From JANXXV01 sp038230275 (lineage in GTDB: Bacteria; Acidobacteriota; Terriglobia; Bryobacterales; Bryobacteraceae): a stretch of 64,000 nt of DNA. The notes beneath the pieces are model-generated. The model worked only from the letters and a program-made list of their open reading frames with translations, was not told the DNA's origin and searched no databases. Position numbers and translations under genes: made by a program. Shown here piece by piece: positions 7,341 to 15,906 of this stretch; the first letter of the stretch is position 1; the number at the start of each line of letters is the position of its first letter. Location of the stretch: the NCBI GenBank assembly GCA_038230275.1, contig JBBRNO010000007.1:37623-101622 (forward strand), given 5' to 3'.

Positions 7341-8582
7341 ATGAGTATGAAACCCAGCCGCCGATCCGTGGTGGCCAGCATTTTCACCGGTGCGGGCATG
7401 ACCGCATTCGCACCAGCGGAGGCGCTTGCCCAAGCGAAAGGCAATAACGCACCAATCACTCCGAAAGAGAAGCTCACCATCACCAAGCTGGAGACAATTC
7501 TGGTGAAGCCGCGGTGGATGTTCTTGAAGATTCACACCAACGTGGGCATCGTCGGACTGGGCGAACCGATTACAGAAGGCCGCGCGCTCACGTGCCAGAC
7601 GGCCGTCAAGGAAATTGAACCGTATTTGATTGGCAAAGATCCTCGCATGGTGACGCATCACTGGCAGGCCATTTACCGTCACGCGTTCTACCGCGGCGGG
7701 CCCATCCTCACCAGCGCGCTGAGCGGAATCGACCAGGCGTTGTGGGATATCAAAGGGAAAGCGCTGGGCGTTCCGGTGTACGAATTGTTGGGTGGGCCCA
7801 CACGCAATAAGGTTCGGGTTTACTCGCACGCGAACTCTCCGGAGCAGATCAAGGCGGACATGGCCAAAGGCTTTTCGGCATTCAAGACCGGGCCTGCCAA
7901 GTTGAACAGCAAGCCTGCGCACTACATTGAAACTCCGAAGGCAGTGCAATATGCCGTGGAGCGATTCGCGGAGCTGCGGAAGGCGGCCGGAGATGAGTGC
8001 GATATCGCCATCGACTTTCACGGCGCCATCAGTCCGGCCACGGCGAAATTGCTGATCAAGGGCCTGGAACCCTACAGTCCAATGTTCGTGGAAGAGCCCT
8101 GCCAGGCACAAAATCACGATGTGATGGCGGAGATTGCCCGAGGCACTCATCTTCCCATCGCCACCGGGGAGCGGGTGTTCACCAAGTGGGGCTTCCGTGA
8201 GGTGCTGGAGAAGAAGGCCGCGGTTGTTTTGCAGCCTGATCTCTGCCACGCGGGCGGCATCACGGAAGTCCGTTTGATTGCCGGTATGGCCGAAGCGTAT
8301 TACGCAACGGTGGCGCCACACAACCCGCTTGGTCCCATCTCCCTGGCCGCTGGCGTGCAGATTGCCGCGTCCATTCCGAATTTCCTCTGCCAGGAACAGG
8401 TAAGCCTGGGTGAAGGGTATATCAAGCATCCATTCACGGTGAGCAATGGTTACCTGGCGCTGCCCACCGGGCCGGGGCTGGGCATTGAATTGGACGAGAA
8501 CGCGATGGCGGATAAGATTGGCCACGATTGGAAGAATCAGGAAGCGTACGATGCCGACGATGGCAGCGTAGTGGACTGGTAA
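7341..8582 (+). CDS. enolase-superfamily sugar-acid dehydratase, galactonate dehydratase-like, Tat-exported
   Basis: A 413-residue protein of the mandelate racemase/muconate lactonizing family. Residues 1-31 look like a Tat signal (SRRSVVASIF, hydrophobic run, ALAQA), so it may act in the periplasm, unlike the cytoplasmic DgoD. The barrel carries FYRGGPILTSALSGIDQALWDIKGK, the metal-ligand strand DIAIDFHG, the second acidic ligand in FVEEP, the third in ATGER, and the catalytic His region VAPHNPLG. These fit D-galactonate dehydratases. The KDPG/KDPGal-type aldolase gene follows 49 nt later, which supports a sugar-acid catabolic step. The exact substrate is inferred. A 13-bp tandem repeat begins just before the stop codon. 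Confidence 0.8.
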   Translation: MSMKPSRRSVVASIFTGAGMTAFAPAEALAQAKGNNAPITPKEKLTITKLETILVKPRWMFLKIHTNVGIVGLGEPITEGRALTCQTAVKEIEPYLIGKDPRMVTHHWQAIYRHAFYRGGPILTSALSGIDQALWDIKGKALGVPVYELLGGPTRNKVRVYSHANSPEQIKADMAKGFSAFKTGPAKLNSKPAHYIETPKAVQYAVERFAELRKAAGDECDIAIDFHGAISPATAKLLIKGLEPYSPMFVEEPCQAQNHDVMAEIARGTHLPIATGERVFTKWGFREVLEKKAAVVLQPDLCHAGGITEVRLIAGMAEAYYATVAPHNPLGPISLAAGVQIAASIPNFLCQEQVSLGEGYIKHPFTVSNGYLALPTGPGLGIELDENAMADKIGHDWKNQEAYDADDGSVVDW

Positions 8583-8611
8583 TGCGGACTGGTAACGCGG
8601 ACTGGTAGAGT
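8573..8611 (+). repeat. three tandem 13-bp repeats across a stop codon
   Basis: Three consecutive copies of GGACTGGTA plus four variable bases span the stop of the dehydratase gene. The first copy contains the real stop (TGG TAA); copies 2 and 3 repeat the same Asp-Trp-stop coding pattern downstream. This looks like recent slippage duplication of the gene's 3' end. Confidence 0.85.
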
Positions 8612-8631
8612 CCATTGGTAAGATCAAAGCG

Positions 8632-9294
8632 ATGAGTCAAAAGTCTATTCTTTCCAGGATCGTTGAGATTGGCGTGGTGCCGGTGGTGCGCACTACTTCA
8701 GCCGAGGCGGCGATCCGGTCTATTGAAGCCATCTATCGCGGTGGCATCCTTTCCGCCGAGATTACGATGACGGTGCCCGGCGCGATTCGGGCCTTGGAGA
8801 AGATTGCCGATCAGTTCGGCGATAAGATCATCCTGGGCGCCGGAACGGTTCTGGATCCTGAGACGGCACGGGCCTGCATGTTGGCCGGTGCGCAGTTTTT
8901 TGTCACGCCCAGTCTCAATCTGGCCACCATTGAAATGGCGAAACGTTATTCCAAGGCGATCTTCCCCGGGGCGCTGACGCCTACTGAAGTGCTGGCAGCC
9001 TGGCAGGCGGGCGCGGATGCGGTGAAGGTGTTTCCCTGCGGCGCCGTGGGCGGGCCGAAGTACATCAAGGCGCTGCGTGGACCATTTCCGCAGATCGAGA
9101 TGATTCCCACCGGCGGGGTAAATCTGGAGACTGCCGGCGAATTCCTGAAGGCTGGCGCGTGCGCGGTGGCCGTGGGTGCCGAATTGATTGACCCGCAGAG
9201 TGTCAAGGAAGGCAAGTTCGACCTGTTCGAGGAACGGGCGAAGCAATATCTGGCGGCAATCCGGAAGGCTAGGACGGAGATCAGCGCCGGGTAA
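8632..9294 (+). CDS. 2-dehydro-3-deoxy-phosphogluconate/galactonate (KDPG/KDPGal) aldolase
   Basis: A 220-residue class I aldolase of the Eda/DgoA family, normal length. Visible features are the catalytic Glu in LSAEITMTVPGA, the GAGTVLDPETAR turn, the Schiff-base Lys in AVKVFPCGAVGG and the phosphate-binding PTGGVNLE. It cleaves 2-keto-3-deoxy-6-phospho sugar acids into pyruvate and glyceraldehyde 3-phosphate. The upstream dehydratase would make a 2-keto-3-deoxy acid; a kinase for the intermediate step is not in the window. Start at the ATG at 8632. Confidence 0.9.
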   Translation: MSQKSILSRIVEIGVVPVVRTTSAEAAIRSIEAIYRGGILSAEITMTVPGAIRALEKIADQFGDKIILGAGTVLDPETARACMLAGAQFFVTPSLNLATIEMAKRYSKAIFPGALTPTEVLAAWQAGADAVKVFPCGAVGGPKYIKALRGPFPQIEMIPTGGVNLETAGEFLKAGACAVAVGAELIDPQSVKEGKFDLFEERAKQYLAAIRKARTEISAG

Positions 9295-9317
9295 GCTGGT
9301 ACACTTTAGGATCAGTT

Positions 9318-9488
9318 ATGGCGCTCAGCAAAGATCTTCTGGAAATACTGGTGTGCCCGCTCTGCAAAGCTTCGCTCGACTTGAAGCCAGACGAGAGCGG
9401 GCTGAAATGCACGCAGTGCAAGCGAGTTTACCCGATCCGGGACGACATCCCGGTGATGTTGATCGACGAAGCAAAGATCGAAGAGTAA
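9318..9488 (+). CDS. Trm112-family zinc-ribbon protein
   Basis: A 56-residue protein too short for most ORF lists. Two Cys pairs, CPLC (13-16) and CTQC (31-34), form the zinc ribbon, and the ending VYPIRDDIPVML is the Trm112/YcaR signature. Eukaryotic and archaeal Trm112 activates methyltransferases; the bacterial YcaR type is often next to lipid A or LPS genes, which agrees with the heptosyltransferase and MsbA-like genes that follow (gap 15 nt). Start at the ATG at 9318. Confidence 0.85.
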   Translation: MALSKDLLEILVCPLCKASLDLKPDESGLKCTQCKRVYPIRDDIPVMLIDEAKIEE

Positions 9489-9503
9489 CTGGAAAGCCGG
9501 GGC

Positions 9504-10412
9504 ATGGAAAATGCGCTTGAGCGGCTCGCTTCCGGATCGCGGGTGGCTGTCATCCGGCTGCGTTCCCTGGGCGACTGTGTACTCACCACGCCGGCACTGG
9601 CGATTCTGAAACAGAGCCGGCCCGATCTGCAAGTGGCCGTGGTGGCAGAGGACCGGTTCGCCGCGGTATTCGATGGCAATCCCGATGTACAGGCTATTCT
9701 GCCGCCGGCGGTGAAGGCATTGGCACGCTGGCGCGCGGACCTGTGTATTAATCTGCACGGCGGCACGCGAAGCATGGTGTTGACCGCCGGGTCGGCTGCC
9801 AGGATGAGGGCGGGCTTCGCACACTTTCGCGGAGCGGGAATCTACAATCTGCGTATTCCCACGGCGCAGGAAATTCTTGGTGTCACCCGCAAAGTGCATA
9901 CGGCGGAACATTTGGCTTCGGCCATGTTTTGCCTTGGCGCTGCCGTTCAGCCCATCCCGAGGGCCAAGCTATTCGCTCCCAGGCGCGAAGCGAGATCGCC
10001 GTACGCGGTGATTCATCCAGTGGCGTCCAGCGCGGAGAAAACCTGGGCCGCGGAAAAGTTTCGGCTGGTGGCCCAGCATCTTCGCGACAATCATCTGGAA
10101 CCGATTTTCATTGCCGGACCCGGCGAAGATTTATCGGCGTTTGGCGAATTCCAATGCCTTGCGGGTGCGCCGCTTAGCGAAACAAAATCGCTGCTGGCCT
10201 CAGCTAGCCTGTTCGTTGGCAACGATAGCGGACCTGCCCACATGGCCGCGGCGTTCGGTGTTCCCGTAGCTGTGCTGTACGGTGCGTCGGATCCAGTGGT
10301 TTGGGCGCCATGGCAAGTGGAATGCAAGGTTCTCACTGGGAACAATTCGATTGCCGGAATTGAAGCCGCGCAAGTGATTGAGGCGATCGACGAATTGCGG
10401 GTACGCCGATGA
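9504..10412 (+). CDS. glycosyltransferase family 9, ADP-heptose:LPS heptosyltransferase-like
   Basis: A 302-residue GT9 protein. The N-terminal Rossmann strand VIRLRSLGDCVLTTPAL, the middle INLHGG, and the nucleotide-sugar motif FVGNDSGPAHMAAAFGVPVAVLYG are all typical. It is expected to add heptose to lipopolysaccharide core at the inner face of the cytoplasmic membrane. Its last 4 nt overlap the exporter gene (ATGA at 10409), so both are translated together, and both concern outer-membrane lipid assembly. The specific acceptor cannot be told. Confidence 0.87.
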   Translation: MENALERLASGSRVAVIRLRSLGDCVLTTPALAILKQSRPDLQVAVVAEDRFAAVFDGNPDVQAILPPAVKALARWRADLCINLHGGTRSMVLTAGSAARMRAGFAHFRGAGIYNLRIPTAQEILGVTRKVHTAEHLASAMFCLGAAVQPIPRAKLFAPRREARSPYAVIHPVASSAEKTWAAEKFRLVAQHLRDNHLEPIFIAGPGEDLSAFGEFQCLAGAPLSETKSLLASASLFVGNDSGPAHMAAAFGVPVAVLYGASDPVVWAPWQVECKVLTGNNSIAGIEAAQVIEAIDELRVRR

Positions 10413-12238
10413 AGAAACTGACGCGGCTGCTGCGATTTGTTCGTCCCTACTGGTCTCCACTGGCGATGTCCGTCATCCTGATGGCAATCGCCGGGGCAGC
10501 TCATGCGATGATCGCGCTGCTGATTCGCCCGGTGTTTGACCGCGTGCTGAACCGCGACGCGCCGGATGCGCCGCTCGAGTTGTTCAAGATTCCATTCACG
10601 GGCGAACCGTTCTATCTGCAAAGCGTCGTACCGGCGTCCATTCACAACGTGTGGACGATGGTGGCACTGGCGATTCTGGCGGTCTTTCTGATCAAGGGAT
10701 TGTCGGATTATTTCGGCAATTACATGGTCAGCTATGTGGGTGTTTCCGCGGTGACGGACATTCGCCAGACGGTCTTCGATAAAGTGCTACGCCAGGATGC
10801 CCAGTTTTTTGAGACGCAGTCCACCGGACGGATTATGTCGTCGGTGATGAGCGATATCGAAAAAATTCAAGTGGCCACCTCCAGCATGTTGGCCGACTGG
10901 CTGCGGCAAACCTTCGTCGTCATCGGTCTGGTGTACGTGCTGATGCAAAACGATTGGCGGCTGGCGCTGGTGAGTATCACCGTGCTGCCCATCGTGCTGG
11001 TGCCCACCGTGCGTCTGGGCCGCCGCATCCGGCGCACCACGCGAAAGGCGCAGGACAACGCCGCGGAACTGAACGAAATTCTACAAGAGACGATCAGCGG
11101 CCAGCAGATCGTGAAATCTTTTGGCACCGAAGCGCATGAGTCCCAGCGATTCCGCAGCGCAGCGCACCGTCTGCGGTCGGCCAATTTACGCTATGTGGCG
11201 CAGCAGGCCATCTCATCGCCATTGATCGAATTCTTCGGTGCCCTCACAATTGTCGGGTTGCTGACCTACGCGCGGACGCAGATTGTCAATGGCGGTATGT
11301 CGGCGGGCGAATTTACCAGTTTCGTGATTGCCTTGCTGATGCTGTATGAACCGGTGAAACGTCTGACTGGTATTCATAACATTTTCCAACAAGCAATAGG
11401 CGCGTCACAAAAGGTCTTCGAGTATCTGGATCGGGAAATTGAGATTACCGATAAGCCGAATGCGGTGAAACTGGAATCGTTCCGAACCTCGATTGAATTC
11501 GACAACATCACCTTTCGGTATCCGAATTCGCCGGGCGGGTTTCTGCTGAACGGAATCGAACTGCGCGTGAATGCGGGCGAAGTAGTGGCGCTGGTTGGGC
11601 CGAGCGGCGGCGGTAAAACGACGCTAGCGAACCTGGTGCCGAGATTCTACGATGTAGCCTCCGGCGCGGTGAAGATCGATGGCCATGACGTTCGCGACGT
11701 GCGTCTGGCGTCGCTGCGCGAACAGATCGGCATGGTGGCGCAGGATACCTTTCTGTTCAACGACACGGTGGCAAACAATATCCGCTACGGCAAGCAGCAC
11801 GCCACCATGGAAGAAGTGAACCAGGCGGCACGGAACGCGCTGGCGGAAGAGTTCATCGCACGGCTGCCGCAGGGCTATGACACGATGATCGGGGAACGGG
11901 GCGCCAAGCTTAGCGGAGGCCAGCGGCAGCGCATCGCCATCGCGCGTGCGTTGCTGAAGAACGCGCCTATTCTGATTCTGGACGAAGCCACTTCGCACCT
12001 GGATACGGAGTCGGAAATACTGGTGCAACGGGCGCTGGCGAATCTGATAGAAGACCGGACGGTGATCGTGATTGCCCATCGTTTATCCACCATCCGGCGG
12101 GCTGATAAGATCGTGGTGCTTGACCGGGGCCGCATCTCAGAAGTTGGAACTCACGAAGACTTGATCAATCACGGCGGCATTTACCAGCGGCTGCACGAAT
12201 TGCAATTCCTGGAAACAGACCCGGTGCCGAATTCATGA
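10409..12238 (+). CDS. MsbA-like ABC exporter (lipid A type), fused permease and ATPase
   Basis: A 609-residue half-transporter: a membrane domain with about six helices in residues 1-330, then an ATPase domain with Walker A GPSGGGKTT, signature LSGGQRQRIAIARALL, Walker B ILILDEAT and the H-loop IAHRLST. The layout and the LPS-related neighbour point to MsbA-type flipping of lipid A or a related lipid from the inner to the outer leaflet; other lipid or drug exporters share the architecture. It overlaps the genes on both sides by 4 nt, which suggests translational coupling in the housekeeping run. Confidence 0.85.
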   Translation: MKKLTRLLRFVRPYWSPLAMSVILMAIAGAAHAMIALLIRPVFDRVLNRDAPDAPLELFKIPFTGEPFYLQSVVPASIHNVWTMVALAILAVFLIKGLSDYFGNYMVSYVGVSAVTDIRQTVFDKVLRQDAQFFETQSTGRIMSSVMSDIEKIQVATSSMLADWLRQTFVVIGLVYVLMQNDWRLALVSITVLPIVLVPTVRLGRRIRRTTRKAQDNAAELNEILQETISGQQIVKSFGTEAHESQRFRSAAHRLRSANLRYVAQQAISSPLIEFFGALTIVGLLTYARTQIVNGGMSAGEFTSFVIALLMLYEPVKRLTGIHNIFQQAIGASQKVFEYLDREIEITDKPNAVKLESFRTSIEFDNITFRYPNSPGGFLLNGIELRVNAGEVVALVGPSGGGKTTLANLVPRFYDVASGAVKIDGHDVRDVRLASLREQIGMVAQDTFLFNDTVANNIRYGKQHATMEEVNQAARNALAEEFIARLPQGYDTMIGERGAKLSGGQRQRIAIARALLKNAPILILDEATSHLDTESEILVQRALANLIEDRTVIVIAHRLSTIRRADKIVVLDRGRISEVGTHEDLINHGGIYQRLHELQFLETDPVPNS

Positions 12239-13137
12239 GTCAATCCACTGTGCGCAGCATGACCGGGTTTGCCCGGGTGAAAAAGACCATTCACGGGATC
12301 GACGCCGTGGTGAGCCTGAAGAGCGTGAATCATCGCGGCCTGGACCTGCATTTCCACATGAGTTCCGATCTGGACCCGTTTGAAGCGGCCATCCGCGCGG
12401 TGGTGAAGCGGCACGTGGGACGGGGGCACCTGGACCTTCGGATATCGTTGGCCAAGGCGGGCGGGCCGGTGGTAATGGATGTGGATAGCGTGCGGTTGGA
12501 CAACTATCTGGCGGCGTTCCGGAAGGCGGCGGCGCTGCACCAATTACGAAACGAACCCAATTTGAACGACGCGCTGCGCATTCCCGGAATGCTTCGAGAG
12601 GCCGGAGAACTGGAGCTGAGCCCGGATTTCGAAGCGCCGCTGGTGGCGGCGATAGAAGAAGCGCTGGCGGTTCTGAATCAGTTTCGCGCCAGAGAGGGCG
12701 CCGACCTGGCTAAGGTAATGCTGGAAAGGAACACCGCGATTCTGGAAGCAGCACACAGCATGGAGCAAATTCGCAGCCGCGCGGTGGAAGCTTTCCACAC
12801 TCGATTGAAAGACCGGCTGGCCGAACTGCTGGGCGGCGCGGGCCTGGATCCGCAGCGCCTGGCGCAGGAAGCGGCGCTGCTGGCCGATCGCAGCGACATC
12901 GGCGAAGAAATCGCACGGCTCAAGATTCACGCCGTGCAACTGGCGGAGATTTTGGGGAAGGAAAGCGACGCGGGCAAAAAGATCGATTTCCTGTTGCAGG
13001 AAATGAACCGCGAAACGAACACCATCCTCTCCAAGACCTCTGGAATTGGCGAGGGGGGGCTGGGGATTACCGAACTGGCGCTAGCCGCCAAATCCGATAT
13101 CGAGAAGATCCGGGAACAGGCGCTAAATATCGAATGA
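12235..13137 (+). CDS. YicC/YloC family endoribonuclease
   Basis: A 300-residue YicC-family protein. The N-terminus SMTGFAR is the family signature, and the C-terminal third has the DUF1732 motif (EEIARLKIHAVQL, KKIDFLLQEMNRETNTILSK). Family members have recently been described as endoribonucleases acting on small RNAs. Directly upstream of gmk and rpoZ, the same order as in many bacteria, and overlapping gmk by 4 nt. Confidence 0.92.
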   Translation: MSQSTVRSMTGFARVKKTIHGIDAVVSLKSVNHRGLDLHFHMSSDLDPFEAAIRAVVKRHVGRGHLDLRISLAKAGGPVVMDVDSVRLDNYLAAFRKAAALHQLRNEPNLNDALRIPGMLREAGELELSPDFEAPLVAAIEEALAVLNQFRAREGADLAKVMLERNTAILEAAHSMEQIRSRAVEAFHTRLKDRLAELLGGAGLDPQRLAQEAALLADRSDIGEEIARLKIHAVQLAEILGKESDAGKKIDFLLQEMNRETNTILSKTSGIGEGGLGITELALAAKSDIEKIREQALNIE

Positions 13138-13739
13138 CCTCAGTTTTTATCATTTCCGCGCCGTCGGGATCCGGCAAATCGACACTCGTCGGACGGCTTC
13201 TGGCCTCAGACCCCAACCTGCTGTTTTCCGTGTCGTACACCACGCGGAAACCGCGCGGTGCCGAAGTGGACGGCCAGAGCTACCACTTCATCAGCCGTGA
13301 GGACTTCGAGACGCGGATCCGCCGCGGCGAATTTCTGGAACATGCCGAGGTTTTCGGCAATTACTACGGGACGCACCGGGGGATTCTGGAGCGGGCCATA
13401 TCGGAGCACAAAGATCTGGTACTCGACATCGACGTTCAAGGTGCGAGACAATTGAAGGAGTCGATCAAGGATGCTATCAGCATTTTCATCCTTGCCCCTT
13501 CCAGAGAGATTTTGGAGCGCCGTTTACGGGCGCGCTCGGAAGACGCCGAGACGGTGATTCAACGCCGTTTGCGGGAAGCTGCCGATGAGATTCGGAGTTA
13601 CACCAGCTATGATTATGTGCTGGTTAATGACGATCTGGAGCGGAGTGTGGACACGCTGGCCTCGATTGTGAAGGCGGAACGGGTGCGGCGCAGAAAAGTA
13701 GAAGATCAGGTGCGGTCGATTTTAGCTTCATTTCAGTAG
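13134..13739 (+). CDS. gmk: guanylate kinase
   Basis: A 201-residue P-loop kinase converting GMP to GDP with ATP. P-loop SAPSGSGKSTL at the N-terminus, GMP-binding region SYTTRKPRGAEVDGQSYHF, DIDVQGARQLK and the lid RLRARSEDAE are intact. It sits in the conserved yicC-gmk-rpoZ-coaBC order. Start at the ATG at 13134, overlapping the yicC stop. Confidence 0.96.
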   Translation: MTSVFIISAPSGSGKSTLVGRLLASDPNLLFSVSYTTRKPRGAEVDGQSYHFISREDFETRIRRGEFLEHAEVFGNYYGTHRGILERAISEHKDLVLDIDVQGARQLKESIKDAISIFILAPSREILERRLRARSEDAETVIQRRLREAADEIRSYTSYDYVLVNDDLERSVDTLASIVKAERVRRRKVEDQVRSILASFQ

Positions 13740-13758
13740 GCAAGAGAGGGTTCAAAGT

Positions 13759-13998
13759 ATGTACGATCCATTACCGAAGAACGCGATGCACTCCATTCCG
13801 GACGACCCGGAAACCAGCACCTACCGGTTCATTATCGTGGCTGCCAAGCGCGCCCGGCAATTGCAGGGTGGAGCACGATCGTTCCTGCCCAGCACTTCCA
13901 AGAAACCGACGGTTGCCGCCATGGAAGAAGTTCGCCGGGGCCTGGTGAAGTACGACGATCCGATCCGTGACGCCGCGATTGCTCTGAAGAACGCCTAA
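13759..13998 (+). CDS. rpoZ: RNA polymerase omega subunit
   Basis: A 79-residue protein with the omega core (YRFIIVAAKRARQLQGGA), a conserved middle (KPTVAAMEEV) and a short tail. Omega helps RNA polymerase assembly by holding the beta-prime subunit. The N-terminus is about 15 residues longer than in the shortest omegas. Position between gmk and coaBC is the classical context. The next gene starts 4 nt after its stop. Confidence 0.88.
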   Translation: MYDPLPKNAMHSIPDDPETSTYRFIIVAAKRARQLQGGARSFLPSTSKKPTVAAMEEVRRGLVKYDDPIRDAAIALKNA

Positions 13999-14002
13999 AT
14001 TT

Positions 14003-15193
14003 ATGAAAGTGGTGCTCGGCGTTGGCGGCGGCATTGCAGCCTACAAGGCAGCCGAGCTTGCGCGCGTGCTGCAACAACGCGGGTGCGCGGTGGAGGTGGT
14101 GATGACATCCGCCTCTCAGCAGTTCGTTCAACCTCTTACGTTCGCCTCTCTCACCGGGCGCAAAGTCATCACCGGGTTATGGGCGTCGAATTCGTCCGCG
14201 GATACGCTTTCGAGTGCGGTGGAACACATCCGCGTGGCGCAGGATAACGACACCTTGGTGGTAGCTCCGGCCACAGCCGACCTTCTCGCTAAATTTGCGC
14301 ACGGCCTGGCGGACGATTTTCTCTCCACGTTGTATCTGGCGTTCACCGGGCGGGTTGTGCTTGCACCGGCGATGAACACGAACATGTGGAACCACCCGGC
14401 AACGCGCCAAAATATCGGCACTTTGCGTGGCCGCGGCCATTTGATTGTAGAGCCCGCGGAGGGCTTGCTTGCCTGCGGAACGACGGGTCCAGGCCGTTTG
14501 GCTGAACCGGATTGCATCGCCGATGCGGTGCTGAAAGTTCGCCGGGATCTGGACGGAGAAACGGTGATCGTGACGGCTGGTCCCACACAGGAACCGCTCG
14601 ATCCAGTGCGCTATATTTCAAACCGGTCCAGTGGAAAGATGGGATACGCGATCGCGGAGGCCGGTGTTTCCAGGGGCGCGAAAGTGATCCTGATTTCCGG
14701 CCCGGTCCACTTGAACGCGCCTGCGGGAGTAACTCTAGTGCTAGTCAAGACGGCGCTTGAGATGCGTGACGCCGTGATGCAGTACTTACCGCAATCGAGC
14801 ATCGTAGTGAAAGCCGCCGCGGTGGCCGACTATCACCTGTCCGCGGTGCCAAATCAGAAAGTGAAGAAGACGGCAACGCGTTTTTCGCTGGAACTGGACC
14901 CCACGCCGGACATTCTGGCGGAAGTGGGCAAGAAGAAGACCGATCAGTTGCTAATCGGCTTTGCGGCTGAGACGCAGAACCTGATCGAAGAGGCGCGGAG
15001 AAAGTTGAAGACCAAGAACTGCGACATGGTGGTTGCCAACCTGGTGAATCGTGAAAATCTGGGCTTCGAATCTGACGATAATGAAGTGGTGTTAGTCACC
15101 AGGAAGGGCGAACCGGTGCATTTGGCGCGCGCATCCAAGCGCGAGATTGCCGATCAGATTTTCGATTACGCGCTGCTGCAACGGCTGTCATGA
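14003..15193 (+). CDS. coaBC: bifunctional phosphopantothenoylcysteine decarboxylase / phosphopantothenate-cysteine ligase
   Basis: A 396-residue fusion of both coenzyme A steps. The CoaC half (1-~185) has the flavin-binding VGGGIAAYKAAELARVL, PAMNTNMW and the catalytic Cys in LACGTTGPGRLAEP. The CoaB half starts about residue 190 with VTAGPTQEPLDPVRYISNRS and contains the ligase Lys in KVKKTATRF. Length and order are normal. The ORF begins with an ATG at 14003 and overlaps the DNA glycosylase gene by 4 nt. Confidence 0.95.
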   Translation: MKVVLGVGGGIAAYKAAELARVLQQRGCAVEVVMTSASQQFVQPLTFASLTGRKVITGLWASNSSADTLSSAVEHIRVAQDNDTLVVAPATADLLAKFAHGLADDFLSTLYLAFTGRVVLAPAMNTNMWNHPATRQNIGTLRGRGHLIVEPAEGLLACGTTGPGRLAEPDCIADAVLKVRRDLDGETVIVTAGPTQEPLDPVRYISNRSSGKMGYAIAEAGVSRGAKVILISGPVHLNAPAGVTLVLVKTALEMRDAVMQYLPQSSIVVKAAAVADYHLSAVPNQKVKKTATRFSLELDPTPDILAEVGKKKTDQLLIGFAAETQNLIEEARRKLKTKNCDMVVANLVNRENLGFESDDNEVVLVTRKGEPVHLARASKREIADQIFDYALLQRLS

Positions 15194-15906
15194 ATCCCGG
15201 AGAACTTCGGCAATATCTGGAATTTTATAAGGACCTAGGGGTAAAGGATCTTTACGTCCAGAAGAAAGTGCCCGCCATCGTGAAACCCATCGAACCTATA
15301 GTGCCCGTAGTGCTGCCCGGCCTGGCTCCGGAGAACGACACGTTGGTGAAAATCCGCGAAGACATCGGCGATTGCAAGCGCTGCCGTTTGTGCGAGGCGC
15401 GAAACAAGATCGTCTTCGGATCGGGCAATGAAGAGGCGCGTCTGGTGTTCGTGGGAGAAGGACCGGGGGCCGATGAGGACGCGCAGGGAGTACCGTTTGT
15501 CGGGCGCGCCGGACAACTTCTTACGCAAATGATCGACGGCACGGCGAAGAAGGAAGGCATGACCATCACGCGGCAGGACGTTTATATCTGTAACGTAGTG
15601 AAGTGCCGGCCACCGGAGAACCGCGCGCCACAGCCGGATGAGATGGAAATTTGCGGCCAGTTTCTGTTCCGGCAGCTCTCCGCCATCAAGCCGAAAGCGA
15701 TTTGCGCGTTGGGGTCCACGGCGGCTAAGGCCGTTCTGGGAACGAAGGATGGCGTTACCAAACTGCGCGGGAAATGGCACAAATGGCGCGACATTCCGGT
15801 GATGGTGACGTACCACCCGTCGTATCTGCTGCGGCCCTACAACCAGAATGCAAAGAAAGAGGCCTGGGAGGATCTAAAGGCCGTTCTGCACTATGTCTAC
15901 GACTGA
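15190..15906 (+). CDS. type-4 uracil-DNA glycosylase (Fe-S)
   Basis: A 238-residue family 4 UDG. Motif A is GEGPGADEDAQGVPFVG and motif B is TYHPSYLLR. Cysteines in the CKRCRLC segment and in CNVVKC fit the 4Fe-4S ligands of the family. It removes uracil from DNA. The ~45-residue N-terminal extension (YLEFYKDLGVKDLYVQKK) is seen in other UDG4 proteins. Its end overlaps the tmk start by 14 nt. Confidence 0.92.
   Translation: MNPGELRQYLEFYKDLGVKDLYVQKKVPAIVKPIEPIVPVVLPGLAPENDTLVKIREDIGDCKRCRLCEARNKIVFGSGNEEARLVFVGEGPGADEDAQGVPFVGRAGQLLTQMIDGTAKKEGMTITRQDVYICNVVKCRPPENRAPQPDEMEICGQFLFRQLSAIKPKAICALGSTAAKAVLGTKDGVTKLRGKWHKWRDIPVMVTYHPSYLLRPYNQNAKKEAWEDLKAVLHYVYD

Noticed and set aside
6582..8627. 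Long minus-strand frame of 681 codons
   Set aside because: Only its last 236 codons carry DUF2461 features; the rest is antisense to the dehydratase gene and does not look like protein.
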